Position numbers and translations under genes: made by a program | In this document: positions 1 to 6,658 of the stretch, piece by piece | Numbering within the stretch: position 1 is the stretch's first letter | Layout of the letters: every line of letters starts with the position of its first letter | Notes under the pieces: generated by a model | The model's database searches: none | The model's input: only the letters and a program-made list of their open reading frames with translations | What the model was told of the DNA's origin: nothing | Assembly (NCBI GenBank): GCA_900555195.1 | Contig: USKC01000169.1 | Location: 1-6,811, forward strand | Direction: 5' to 3' | Source of the DNA: an uncultured Lachnospiraceae bacterium | Lineage (GTDB): Bacteria > Bacillota > Clostridia > Lachnospirales > Lachnospiraceae | Length of the DNA stretch: 6,811 bases

Positions 1-139
1 ATAAATCGTGTTTCTGAATCAACGCACTTATTTTTTTAGTCAGGTCAAAGCCTAAAATAGGCATCAACTGATCATAAAATTTTTCAGCCTGCTCAATGTC
101 TTTAACCGTAATCTGGATTTGGCCTATAACTGGCTGCAT
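1..139 (-). CDS. VOC (glyoxalase/bleomycin-resistance fold) family protein, N-terminal part
   Basis: The gene runs off the left edge; 46 codons are visible without a stop. The peptide begins MQPVIGQIQITVKDIEQAEK and continues FYDQLMPILGFDL, the usual first beta-alpha unit of VOC proteins: a beta strand, then 'D-x-x-x-A-x-x-F-Y', then 'LGF'. VOC proteins are cytosolic and mostly metal-dependent, and they include glyoxalase I, extradiol dioxygenases and fosfomycin or bleomycin resistance proteins. The substrate cannot be told from this fragment, and the metal ligands beyond the first strand lie outside the window. The start is supported by an AAAGGAGG site (144-151) 4 bases before the ATG. That site overlaps the stop codon of the upstream regulator gene, which ends 10 bases before this start, so the two genes are almost certainly cotranscribed and perhaps translationally coupled. 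It is AT-rich like the regulator. Confidence 0.82.
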   Translation of the reverse strand, partial: MQPVIGQIQITVKDIEQAEKFYDQLMPILGFDLTKKISALIQKHDL

Positions 140-149
140 ACTTCCTCCT

Positions 150-899
150 TTACTCTGTCAACCAATATTTTGAACCATCTCTCGTGCGCTCCAAAAAGCC
201 ATACATAATTAAATAACGTCTAATTGTCATATAGTCTTCAAAGATTGGCTTCAAAATTTGATTAACTTCTTTTTCACTATACTGTTTTCCTTTTTCAAAT
301 TGCTCGGCAATCTTGGAAAAAATAACAACTTTTTTCTTTTCTTTCGGTGAAAAGTTTTTTAATATAAGAGGTTCTAAGCTACAAAAAGAAGTTTCTAAAA
401 TATGTTGCTTCTCTTGTTCTGTTATCAAATAGCGGTCATCTACATAAATTGCATTATTATGAATAGATATTATAGCGTTGTCTGCGGTTGATTTAACATC
501 AAACACTTGTTCATATATTGCTAAATATAGTTTTGCTTGTTTCGCTTTTTCTCTAAAGTTAAAGCGTTGTCGCCGTATGGTGGCTTCTGTTACACCTAAT
601 TTTTTTGCTATTTCCTTATCAGAAACACCTAAAGCAAAAAGTGATAGTAACTCTTTTTGATTTGAAGTTAATGTATTATACTTTGTTTCAGAAGTAAGTA
701 ATTGTAGTAAATTTCCTTCATGAATTGTTTTTATATGTTGAGACACAGCGTGTTCCGCAACATAAAATCGGTTTTCAATTGAAAAAATTTGTCCAACTTC
801 AAAATGTTGTTCACAATAATTACAAATATAAGCATTACTTTCTTTATCATACCTATAGCCTTGTTTCAATTCATCTAACGTGAGTTTGCCATAATCCAT
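150..899 (-). CDS. DUF2087-domain transcriptional regulator with zinc-finger-like motif and LuxR-type HTH
   Basis: A predicted cytosolic DNA-binding protein of 249 residues, counted from the ATG at 899. Three parts are visible. Residues 23-60 carry a possible zinc site, C-x2-C-x25-H-x4-H (C26, C29, H55, H60). Residues about 77-123 form a LuxR/sigma-4-like helix-turn-helix, with 'LTSNQKELLSLFALGVSDKE' followed by 'IAKKLGVTEATIRRQRF'. Residues about 178-247 match DUF2087: 'FSPKEKKKVVIFSKIAEQFE', then the KQYSEKEVNQILKPIFED segment, then 'RRYLIMYGFLERTRDGSKYW'. The frame stays open to 1043, but I chose 899. The SD-like AAGGGGATGA (908-917) sits 8 bases before it, and a promoter and palindrome lie inside the would-be extension. 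An ATG at 911 directly abuts the G-run and is less likely. The DUF2087 role is not established to my knowledge; control of itself and the downstream VOC gene is inferred. Its composition is much more AT-rich than genes beyond 1350, suggesting transfer. Confidence 0.85.
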   Translation of the reverse strand: MDYGKLTLDELKQGYRYDKESNAYICNYCEQHFEVGQIFSIENRFYVAEHAVSQHIKTIHEGNLLQLLTSETKYNTLTSNQKELLSLFALGVSDKEIAKKLGVTEATIRRQRFNFREKAKQAKLYLAIYEQVFDVKSTADNAIISIHNNAIYVDDRYLITEQEKQHILETSFCSLEPLILKNFSPKEKKKVVIFSKIAEQFEKGKQYSEKEVNQILKPIFEDYMTIRRYLIMYGFLERTRDGSKYWLTE

Positions 900-907
900 T
901 GTATTTC

Positions 908-917
908 TCATCCCCTT
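908..917 (-). promoter_or_regulatory. Ribosome binding site that decides the regulator start
   Basis: Read on the minus strand this is AAGGGGATGA, matching the extended anti-SD complement AAGGAGGTGA at 8 of 10 positions. It is separated from the ATG at 899 by 8 bases (GAAATACA), a normal spacing. The in-frame ATG at 911 lies inside the site, so initiation there is unlikely. Confidence 0.6.
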
Positions 918-919
918 TT

Positions 920-944
920 TATAAACATATTTTATATGTTTATA
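920..944. promoter_or_regulatory. Perfect 25-bp palindrome, probable operator
   Basis: Two perfect 11-bp arms, TATAAACATAT (920-930) and ATATGTTTATA (934-944), flank a 3-base TTT centre. The dyad covers the likely -10 region and transcription start of the promoter serving the regulator gene. A dimeric repressor bound here would block RNA polymerase. The most economical inference is autoregulation by the HTH/DUF2087 protein. As RNA the arms are too AT-rich to make a convincing terminator. Confidence 0.6.
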
Positions 945-955
945 GTTTTTGTCAA
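929..955 (-). promoter_or_regulatory. Sigma-A-type promoter for the regulator-VOC unit
   Basis: On the minus strand a perfect -35 TTGACA (955-950) is followed after 15 bases by TAAAAT (934-929), a 5/6 match to TATAAT. The spacing is shorter than the optimal 17, and overlapping AT-rich hexamers could serve instead. Transcription would begin near 922, giving a leader of roughly 20 bases that contains the ribosome binding site. The -10 lies in the centre of the palindrome at 920-944. Confidence 0.55.
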
Positions 956-987
956 CACAAAGTATTGGACCCTTCCTCTGTATTTTC

Positions 988-1021
988 CTGATATAAAACA
1001 AAATAGTATGCCTTATATCAG
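988..1021. repeat. 9-bp inverted repeat upstream of the regulator promoter
   Basis: CTGATATAA (988-996) is matched perfectly by TTATATCAG (1013-1021) across a 16-base spacer. The low GC content argues against a terminator. A protein-binding dyad is possible. A plus-strand TATAAT lies just to the right (1028-1033), but I find no matching -35 at normal spacing. Confidence 0.4.
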
Positions 1022-1236
1022 CCGTACTATAATTTATATTCATATCTTAATAGAGAATATAATGTGTAATGTGATTCAGTGAATGCGCATGAAGCAAAGT
1101 AAAAATGTTTGCTATTAAAGATTTAGAATAATAATTTTATATTCAATTTTTTGTATAGAAAAGGAATCAGAAAATGAATGGAGATTTAAACGAATACTAT
1201 TTCTAGTTGAAATATTACTCGGGTAAATGAAATTTT

Positions 1237-1270
1237 TAAAGGGGAAAGGCACGAATACCTTTCCCCTTTA
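1237..1270. terminator. Strong 13-bp hairpin, likely the terminator of the der-plsY-gpsA-GH3 transcript
   Basis: TAAAGGGGAAAGG (1237-1249) pairs perfectly with CCTTTCCCCTTTA (1258-1270) around an 8-base loop. It lies about 84 bases past the GH3 stop on the minus strand and is the only strong stem-loop seen between the two gene blocks. Neither side has a clean U-run: the minus-strand continuation is AAAATTTCATTT and the plus-strand continuation is GTCTTGG. It is therefore an imperfect intrinsic terminator, or possibly a 3'-end-stabilising stem, and its orientation is uncertain. Confidence 0.5.
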
Positions 1271-1353
1271 GTCTTGGAACCTGCTAAGTCTTTATTTCTA
1301 GGATTTATTAACTCTTTTCGCGTAACATAATGACTTTTACGCTGTTTCTATCC

Positions 1354-3570
1354 TCATTCCAAAACAAATTCTTCCGCCAACGCAGCGCTGCTGTCCGGAG
1401 CGATCGTCACGCGGAATGTCCCATTCTCCGCCTCATAGCGCAGTTCCTTTCCGTAGAAGCGCAGCATTTCTTCCGTAATGACAAAGGATACCGTCTTCTT
1501 CTCTCCAGGCAGGAGAAACACTTTCTGCACTCCCTTCAGTTCCTTTACCGGGCGCACCACGCTGCCGCATACGTCCTGAATATAAAGCTGAACCACTTCC
1601 GTTCCAGCCCGATCGGAGGTATTCGTGATCTCCGCCTTTGCCTCGATGCTGCCGCCTGCCTTCAGCGTGCGCTGGTCAAGAACTGTAGGCCCATACTCTG
1701 CCTTATGGTAGGACAAACCGTAGCCATAGGGATACAGCGGCGTATTGGCGCAGTCCGTATAACGGGAGAAGAAACGGTTCGGCGTCTTCCCGTCATAGGG
1801 CCTTCCGGTGGAAAACGAATTATAATACAGAGGAAGCTGCCCCACGCTCCTGGGCAGGCTCATGGCCAATCGCCCTTCCGGCTCCGCCTCCCCGAACAGC
1901 ACATCACAGATCGCATGACCGCCTTCCGTTCCCGGATACCACACTAGGAGAATGGCATCTGCCAGCTCCTTCACCTCATCCAGAACGAGGGGTCTGCCTG
2001 CATAGAGCACCACAACCACCTTTGGGGCCACATCGCGCACCGCGCGCAGCAATTTCATCTGATCTCCGGGAATGGTGAGTTTCGTGCGGCTGCCGCCTTC
2101 CCCGCCCTGGATTTCATCTTCTCCCAGCGCCAGGATCGCCACGTCTGCATCTTTCGCGGCCTCCACCGCCTTCTCCAGGCATTCCTTCCGTTTTGCTTCG
2201 CTGCACAGCTTCTTTTCTCCCCGTTCGGCCAGAGCAGGCAAATCCGTATAATCCTCTGGCAGCAGGGTGTCACAGCCTTCTTCGCAGCAGATCTTCTGCC
2301 CCATTTCCTCAAGCGCCTGCCTGATCGTCACAACCGCCTGCCTGTCCCCATGGATCGCCCACATGCCCAGGGCTTCCTTCCGATCCGCATAAGGGCCTAT
2401 CAGAGCGATTTTCTTTCCCATTTCCAGCGGAAGCGTCTTCTCACGATTCTCCAGAAGCACCATGCTCTTTCTGGCCGCTTCCCGGGCCAGGGACAAATAT
2501 TCCGGCTTACCTGTCACTTCCTTTTCTCTCTCGCAGGACGCGCCTCTGTAAGGATCCTCGAACAATCCCAGCTTATTCTTCAGGCGCAGGACGCGCAGAA
2601 CAGCTCTGTCCAGCTGCTCCTCCGTCAGGCTCCCTTCTTCTATCAGTTCATCCAGACAATTCGCATAGCAGCCCGTGCACATATCAATGTCCACGCCTGC
2701 TTCCATCGCCATCCTGGCCGCTTCCTTCTGGTCTTTCGCCACGCCGTGCGCGATCAGTTCCGCAATCGCCGCATAGTCCGTGATAACCACGCCGCCAAAT
2801 CCCCATTCCCGGCGCAGGACTTCATCCATCAGCCACTTATTTCCGGTGGACGGAATTCCGTCTACGGTGTTGAAAGACGTCATAATCATCTCACAGCCAG
2901 CTTTCACCCCTTCCTTGTAAGAAGGCAGGTATTCCTGGCGCAGGCGGCGTTCTGACATGTCCACCGTATTATAATCTCTTCCGCCCTCCGGCGCTCCATA
3001 AGCCGCAAAATGCTTCACGCAGGAAGCAAGCCCCTGCGGCTTTCCATCCTGTCCAAGCCCTTGCTGGAATCCCTCAACCATGGCTTTGGCGTACAGGCCG
3101 TTCATAAAGGTATCTTCCCCGGTGGACTCCAGGCAGCGCCCCCATCTGGCATCCCGTACCAAATCCACCATGGGTGCAAAAGTCACCTGGGCACCTGCTG
3201 CCACGCTCTCCTCCGATGTGGCCGCGCATAATTTCCGCAGAAGTTCCGGCTCAAAGCTGCAGCCTAAAGCGAGCGGAATCGGATACACAGTTCTGAATCC
3301 ATAGATGATATCCGCCATGAACAGCAGCGGGATCTTGTGTCTGCTCTGCTTCAGATAAGCATCCTGCACTCTTTTGACCTGTTCCGCTCCCAGCACGTTC
3401 AGGGTAGAACCCACATTTCGCATCATCTCTTCATCAATGCCCAGTTCATCCCTGACGCCCAGTTCCTGGCCCTGCGCCTTTAAAGCGTCGCCCGGAACCT
3501 GTACCAGCTGTCCTATTTTTTCTTTTCTTGTCAAGGAATGCAGAAGTTCCTGCAGTCTTTCATCTGTCAT
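1354..3570 (-). CDS. bglX: Glycoside hydrolase family 3 beta-glucosidase/beta-xylosidase, BglX-like, cytoplasmic
   Basis: A 738-residue GH3 enzyme that removes non-reducing-end beta-linked sugars, probably glucose or xylose, from short oligosaccharides. The N-terminal TIM-barrel carries the 'TRKEKIGQL' opening, 'FAPMVDLVRDARWGRCLEST' followed by GED, 'KHFAAYGAPEGGRDY', and 'GVVITDYAA' with the predicted nucleophile Asp265. The C-terminal alpha/beta domain has 'GEDEIQGGEGGSRTKLTIPG', with Glu491 the likely acid/base (compare HEASSR in BglX), and 'YAGRPL'. After 'YPYGYGLSY', a fibronectin-III-like domain fills about residues 640-735. KHFAAYG instead of KHFPGHG argues against NagZ. There is no signal peptide, so it should act on imported sugars. 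AAAGGAG lies 10 bases before the ATG at 3570; the ATG at 3576 is a close alternative, and 3606 would overlap gpsA. The gap to gpsA is about 20 bases, so it is probably in the same transcript. The gene is intact. The symbol rests on family resemblance, and exact specificity is unknown. Confidence 0.9.
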   Translation of the reverse strand: MTDERLQELLHSLTRKEKIGQLVQVPGDALKAQGQELGVRDELGIDEEMMRNVGSTLNVLGAEQVKRVQDAYLKQSRHKIPLLFMADIIYGFRTVYPIPLALGCSFEPELLRKLCAATSEESVAAGAQVTFAPMVDLVRDARWGRCLESTGEDTFMNGLYAKAMVEGFQQGLGQDGKPQGLASCVKHFAAYGAPEGGRDYNTVDMSERRLRQEYLPSYKEGVKAGCEMIMTSFNTVDGIPSTGNKWLMDEVLRREWGFGGVVITDYAAIAELIAHGVAKDQKEAARMAMEAGVDIDMCTGCYANCLDELIEEGSLTEEQLDRAVLRVLRLKNKLGLFEDPYRGASCEREKEVTGKPEYLSLAREAARKSMVLLENREKTLPLEMGKKIALIGPYADRKEALGMWAIHGDRQAVVTIRQALEEMGQKICCEEGCDTLLPEDYTDLPALAERGEKKLCSEAKRKECLEKAVEAAKDADVAILALGEDEIQGGEGGSRTKLTIPGDQMKLLRAVRDVAPKVVVVLYAGRPLVLDEVKELADAILLVWYPGTEGGHAICDVLFGEAEPEGRLAMSLPRSVGQLPLYYNSFSTGRPYDGKTPNRFFSRYTDCANTPLYPYGYGLSYHKAEYGPTVLDQRTLKAGGSIEAKAEITNTSDRAGTEVVQLYIQDVCGSVVRPVKELKGVQKVFLLPGEKKTVSFVITEEMLRFYGKELRYEAENGTFRVTIAPDSSAALAEEFVLE

Positions 3571-3590
3571 GTACATTCCTCTCCTTTTCG

Positions 3591-4613
3591 TTACGGTTCC
3601 TGCCACTCTATTTCATCAGAAATCTCAATCTTTTTATCTCTCAGCATCAGATCGCTCAGCGCCTGAGACGCCGGCTTTCCGTTAAACAACACCTCATTTA
3701 CCTGTTCAATGATCGGAAGCGCCACATCATACTTCCTGGCAAGCCCCATGGCAGCTTTTGCGGAATAAACCCCTTCCACCACCATCTTCACTTCCTTCAT
3801 GGCCTCCTCCATGCTGTATCCCTTCCCGATCAGGATGCCTGCGCGTCTGTTGCGGGAATGCATGCTTGCACAGGTTACAATCAGATCACCGATTCCGGAG
3901 AGCCCATAAAAGGATTCAAAATGTCCCCCCATCTTCATGCCCAGCCTGGAGATCTCTTTAATGCCACGCGTGATCAGAGCCGCCTTCGTGTTGTCGCCGC
4001 ACCCCAGCCCGTCCGCGATTCCGGCTGCCAGGGCCACCACATTCTTCAGCGCCGCACCCAATTCGATTCCCAGCACATCCGGACTGGCATATACCCGAAA
4101 CGCCTCGCTCATAAATACGCCCTGGATATATTCCGCCGTTTTTTTCCGCCGGGCTCCCGCCACAATCGCTGTGGGCAGCCCTTTTCCCACCTCTTCCGCA
4201 TGGGACGGTCCGGAGAGCACCGCCACCTCGGCCTGCGGCACCTCTTCTTCTATCACCTGCGAAAGCGTCATCAGCGTATTTTCTTCAATCCCTTTCGCCA
4301 CATTCACAAGTATCTGGCCGGGGCACACCACTTCCCTAAGCCTCGCCGCGGTGCTCCGCGTAAAAGGGGAGGGAACTGCCAGCACCAGAAGATCCATACC
4401 TTCCACAGCCTCTTTTAAATCCGTCGTAAAACGGGTATCCTCTGAGAGCAGAACTCCCGGAAGCTTTTCTTTCTGTTCCCTGTCCTTTCGCAGCATCTCT
4501 ATCTCGTCCGAAAGCGCGGACCAGACCGTTACCTGATGCCCATTATTCGTAAGGAGCCAGGTCAGCGCTGTTCCCCAGCTTCCCGCTCCAATCATGCCAA
4601 TTTTTGCTGCCAT
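3591..4613 (-). CDS. gpsA: Glycerol-3-phosphate dehydrogenase [NAD(P)+]
   Basis: A cytosolic enzyme that reduces dihydroxyacetone phosphate to sn-glycerol-3-phosphate with NAD(P)H, supplying the backbone for phospholipids. The protein is 340 residues, the family's normal length. The Rossmann motif 'IGMIGAGSWGTAL' opens it. 'VLAVPSPFTR', 'VNVAKGIE' (Lys107) and 'SGPSHAEEV' follow (the family usually has SGPSFAxEV). 'ELGAALKNVVALAAGIADGL' contains the catalytic Lys190, and 'GLSGIGDLIVTCASMHSRNR' ends in the substrate-binding SRNRR segment. The frame is open back to 4751, but the start at 4613 puts the nucleotide-binding motif right at the N terminus, as in the family, has AAAGGCGG 8 bases upstream, and avoids an 85-base overlap with plsY. 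The plsY stop lies 53 bases upstream. The pairing is functional, since PlsY consumes the product of GpsA. No anomaly is seen. Confidence 0.97.
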   Translation of the reverse strand: MAAKIGMIGAGSWGTALTWLLTNNGHQVTVWSALSDEIEMLRKDREQKEKLPGVLLSEDTRFTTDLKEAVEGMDLLVLAVPSPFTRSTAARLREVVCPGQILVNVAKGIEENTLMTLSQVIEEEVPQAEVAVLSGPSHAEEVGKGLPTAIVAGARRKKTAEYIQGVFMSEAFRVYASPDVLGIELGAALKNVVALAAGIADGLGCGDNTKAALITRGIKEISRLGMKMGGHFESFYGLSGIGDLIVTCASMHSRNRRAGILIGKGYSMEEAMKEVKMVVEGVYSAKAAMGLARKYDVALPIIEQVNEVLFNGKPASQALSDLMLRDKKIEISDEIEWQEP

Positions 4614-4666
4614 TCTTTTTTCCGCCTTTATTTGATTCTTCGCAACAGTTTGAACCCACCAAAGCA

Positions 4667-5317
4667 TCACTGCTGTTTGTTTTTCTTGAAAAGATATGTT
4701 TTCCGTTCTGTGCCGTGAATGAGCCGTTTGATATTCTCTCTGTGCATCCAATAAGCCAGAATGGTCAGGAACGCCCCAAGAATATAGAGTTCATTCAGTC
4801 CGGCCTGATCCATGCCGAATACCCCAATCTGCCCCAGGATCACCAGCTCTATCATGAAACCTGCGTAAATCAGCAGAGAGCCCAGGGATACATAATGCGT
4901 CAGCAGGAAGGCCCCGAAAAACAGAACCGCAGCCACCGGAATGAAATAGGGATGAAAAGAAAGAATCAGCCCCGCTGTAGCCGCAATTCCTTTGCCTCCC
5001 CGGAATTTCAGATAAAAGGGAAAGTTATGGCCCAGGATCGTTCCGGCAGCCGCATAGAGCATGTACAGATAGACTTCATCCGGATGGCTTGCGCCAAATG
5101 CCAGCCTGGCTATCGTAACCGCCAGAATACACTTCAGCGCATCTCCCGCGAATACGATCAGCCCCGCTTTCGTGCCCAGCACGCGCAGCGCGTTCGTCGT
5201 CCCCGCATTTCCGCTTCCATACTCCCGAATATCGATGCCATGCATCTTTCCATAGATAAATGCAGTCTGGAACAGGCCACAGACATATCCAACCAGAAGG
5301 CAGATCACTCGTATCAT
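4667..5317 (-). CDS. plsY: Acyl-phosphate:glycerol-3-phosphate acyltransferase PlsY
   Basis: An integral membrane enzyme that transfers an acyl chain from acyl-phosphate (made by PlsX) to sn-glycerol-3-phosphate, giving lysophosphatidic acid. The 216-residue length is typical. The three PlsY signature regions are visible: 'YGSGNAGTTNALRVLG' (about 33-48), 'GHNFPFYLKFRGGKGIA' (96-112) and 'THYVSLGSL' (140-148). The conserved tail 'HRENIKRLIHGTE' (192-204) is followed by a basic end, 'RKTYLFKKNK'. Hydrophobic segments at about 1-20, 52-75, 83-95, 122-140, 143-165 and 176-190 fit a multi-pass membrane protein. Its ATG lies 3 bases after the der stop, and its ribosome binding site AAAGGAG is inside the end of der, so the two are cotranscribed and probably coupled. 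The gene lies between der and gpsA, upstream of the enzyme that makes its acceptor substrate. Confidence 0.97.
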   Translation of the reverse strand: MIRVICLLVGYVCGLFQTAFIYGKMHGIDIREYGSGNAGTTNALRVLGTKAGLIVFAGDALKCILAVTIARLAFGASHPDEVYLYMLYAAAGTILGHNFPFYLKFRGGKGIAATAGLILSFHPYFIPVAAVLFFGAFLLTHYVSLGSLLIYAGFMIELVILGQIGVFGMDQAGLNELYILGAFLTILAYWMHRENIKRLIHGTERKTYLFKKNKQQ

Positions 5318-5320
5318 TGC

Positions 5321-6655
5321 TTATTCTCCTTTTCGTTCCCTGATGATAAATTTCATGGGCGTGCCTTGAAATCCAAACGCTTCCCTGATTTTATTCTCAA
5401 TATATCTTGTATAGGAAAAATGCATCAGCTCTTTGTCATTGACGAAAATCACAAAGGTGGGGGGCTTCACGGACGCCTGCGTGATGTAATAGAGGCGCAG
5501 CCGTTTTCCTTTGTCCGACGGCGGCTGCTGCAGGGCCACCGCCTCTGCCATGATCTCATTAAGGACACCCGTGGATACCCGCATAGCATGATTTTCAATC
5601 ACCGCATCGATCGTATCAAAGAGCTTGGGCAGCCTCTGCCCTGTCAGAGCGGAGATAAACAGCAGTTCCGCATAGGGCATGAAGGAAAGGGTATTTCTGA
5701 TTTTCTCTGTAAAGCGGTAGATGGTCTTATCGTCCTTCTCAATGGCATCCCATTTATTCACCGCGATAATCATGCCTTTTCCGCGATCATGGGCGATTCC
5801 TGCGATCTTGGCATCCTGCTCCGTCACGCCCTCCTGGGCATCGATCACCAAAACCACCACATCCGCGCGTTCCACCGCGCTCACGGTGCGCACGATCATG
5901 TAGCGTTCCAACTCTTCCTTGACTTTATTCTTCCTGCGAAGTCCCGCTGTATCAATGAAAATATATTCCCTGCCGTTATGCTCCACTTCCGTGTCAATCG
6001 CATCCCGGGTCGTTCCCGCGATGTTCGATACAATCACCCGGTTTTCACCGATCAGCCGGTTAATAATGGAGGACTTTCCCACATTTGGCTTGCCCACAAT
6101 CGCAATGCGCGGCCGCTCGTCCTCATCCTCAGCCTCTGTTTTCTCCGGGAAATGAGCGATCACCTCATCCAGCAGATCTCCCAGTCCCATCCGGTTCGCC
6201 GCCGAGATCGGATGGGGATCCCCGATCCCTAAATTATAGAATTCATAGACATCAGCCATCAGCTTCTCAAAGCTGTCCACCTTATTCACGACCAGAATCA
6301 CCGGCTTATGAGAGCGGCGCAGCATATCGGCCACCTTGGAATCCGCATCCACCAATCCCTGCTTTACATCCACCATGAACAGGATCACGTCCGCTGTATC
6401 GATGGCGATCTGTGCCTGTTCTCTCATCTGTGAAAGGATCACATCCGAGCTCTCCGGCTCGATGCCTCCCGTATCGATCAGGGTGAACATGCGGTCCAGC
6501 CAGCTCACATCCGCATAAATCCGGTCACGCGTGATGCCCGGCGTATCCTGCACAATCGAAATCCGTTCCCCGGCCAGCGCGTTAAAAAGCGTCGATTTCC
6601 CCACATTCGGCCTTCCAACCACGGCCACAATCGGCTTTCTTCCTTTATTTTCCAT
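5321..6655 (-). CDS. der: Ribosome-assembly GTPase Der (EngA), two tandem G domains plus KH-like domain
   Basis: An essential GTPase that binds the 50S precursor and promotes late large-subunit maturation. The 444 residues are the usual length. The first G domain has 'GRPNVGKST' (P loop, 14-22), 'DTPGITRDR' (37-45), 'DTGG' (61-64), 'NKVD' (124-127) and 'SAAN' (151-154). An acidic linker, '[12 protein letters not shown]', leads to the second G domain with 'GKPNVGKSS' (188-196), 'GTTRDAID' (214-221), 'DTAGLRRK' (235-242) and 'NKWD' (300-303). The C-terminal KH-like domain covers about 355-440 and includes '[18 protein letters not shown]' and '[19 protein letters not shown]'. All GTP-binding motifs are intact. 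The start is 3 bases after the stop of the upstream gene. No strong SD is seen at normal distance (only a GATGGGT stretch), so translation may depend on coupling to the upstream gene. Confidence 0.98.
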   Translation of the reverse strand: MENKGRKPIVAVVGRPNVGKSTLFNALAGERISIVQDTPGITRDRIYADVSWLDRMFTLIDTGGIEPESSDVILSQMREQAQIAIDTADVILFMVDVKQGLVDADSKVADMLRRSHKPVILVVNKVDSFEKLMADVYEFYNLGIGDPHPISAANRMGLGDLLDEVIAHFPEKTEAEDEDERPRIAIVGKPNVGKSSIINRLIGENRVIVSNIAGTTRDAIDTEVEHNGREYIFIDTAGLRRKNKVKEELERYMIVRTVSAVERADVVVLVIDAQEGVTEQDAKIAGIAHDRGKGMIIAVNKWDAIEKDDKTIYRFTEKIRNTLSFMPYAELLFISALTGQRLPKLFDTIDAVIENHAMRVSTGVLNEIMAEAVALQQPPSDKGKRLRLYYITQASVKPPTFVIFVNDKELMHFSYTRYIENKIREAFGFQGTPMKFIIRERKGE

Positions 6656-6658
6656 ATC

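Larger units (their letters stand above)
956..1353. other. AT-rich intergenic region between the regulator promoter and the GH3 gene
   Basis: No substantial gene is visible in these 398 bases. They hold a 9-bp dyad at 988-1021, a tandem TAATGTG pair (1060-1073), a 10-codon plus-strand reading frame (1174-1206) with a good AAAAGGA site, a strong hairpin at 1237-1270, and a weak inverted repeat GCGTAA/TTACGC (1320-1325 and 1337-1342). The stretch shares the AT-rich composition of the regulator/VOC unit, and the step to GC-rich DNA falls at about 1340-1370, at the GH3 stop codon. No recombinase, IS end or tRNA is recognisable. Confidence 0.6.

Noticed and set aside
478..660. Plus-strand 60-codon frame opposite the regulator
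   Set aside because: It is antisense to the helix-turn-helix coding region, with no domain and no ribosome binding site.
1060..1073. Tandem TAATGTG repeat, considered as a recombination or att site
   Set aside because: Only two 7-base copies in AT-rich DNA, with no second copy at the composition boundary and no recombinase nearby.
1320..1342. GCGTAA/TTACGC inverted repeat just past the GH3 stop, considered as a terminator
   Set aside because: The stem is only 6 bp with an 11-base loop and no U-run follows; the hairpin at 1237-1270 is far stronger.
1330..1947. Plus-strand open frame opposite the GH3 C-terminal domain
   Set aside because: It is a shadow of the GH3 coding sequence with no ribosome binding site or recognisable motif.
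2055..2312. Minus-strand 85-codon frame inside the GH3 gene
   Set aside because: It is out of frame within an intact domain, and its Trp/Arg-rich translation is typical of a shifted frame.
3528..4418. Plus-strand open frame (296 codons) opposite gpsA
   Set aside because: It is antisense to an intact gpsA, has a His/Arg-rich translation without domain features, and overlaps the GH3 start on the other strand.
4604..6232. Long plus-strand open frame (542 codons) opposite der and plsY
   Set aside because: It lies antisense to two certain genes with intact motifs, its translation has no recognisable domain and odd composition (many His, Arg, Gln), and it has no SD. It is a mirror frame of GC-rich codons.
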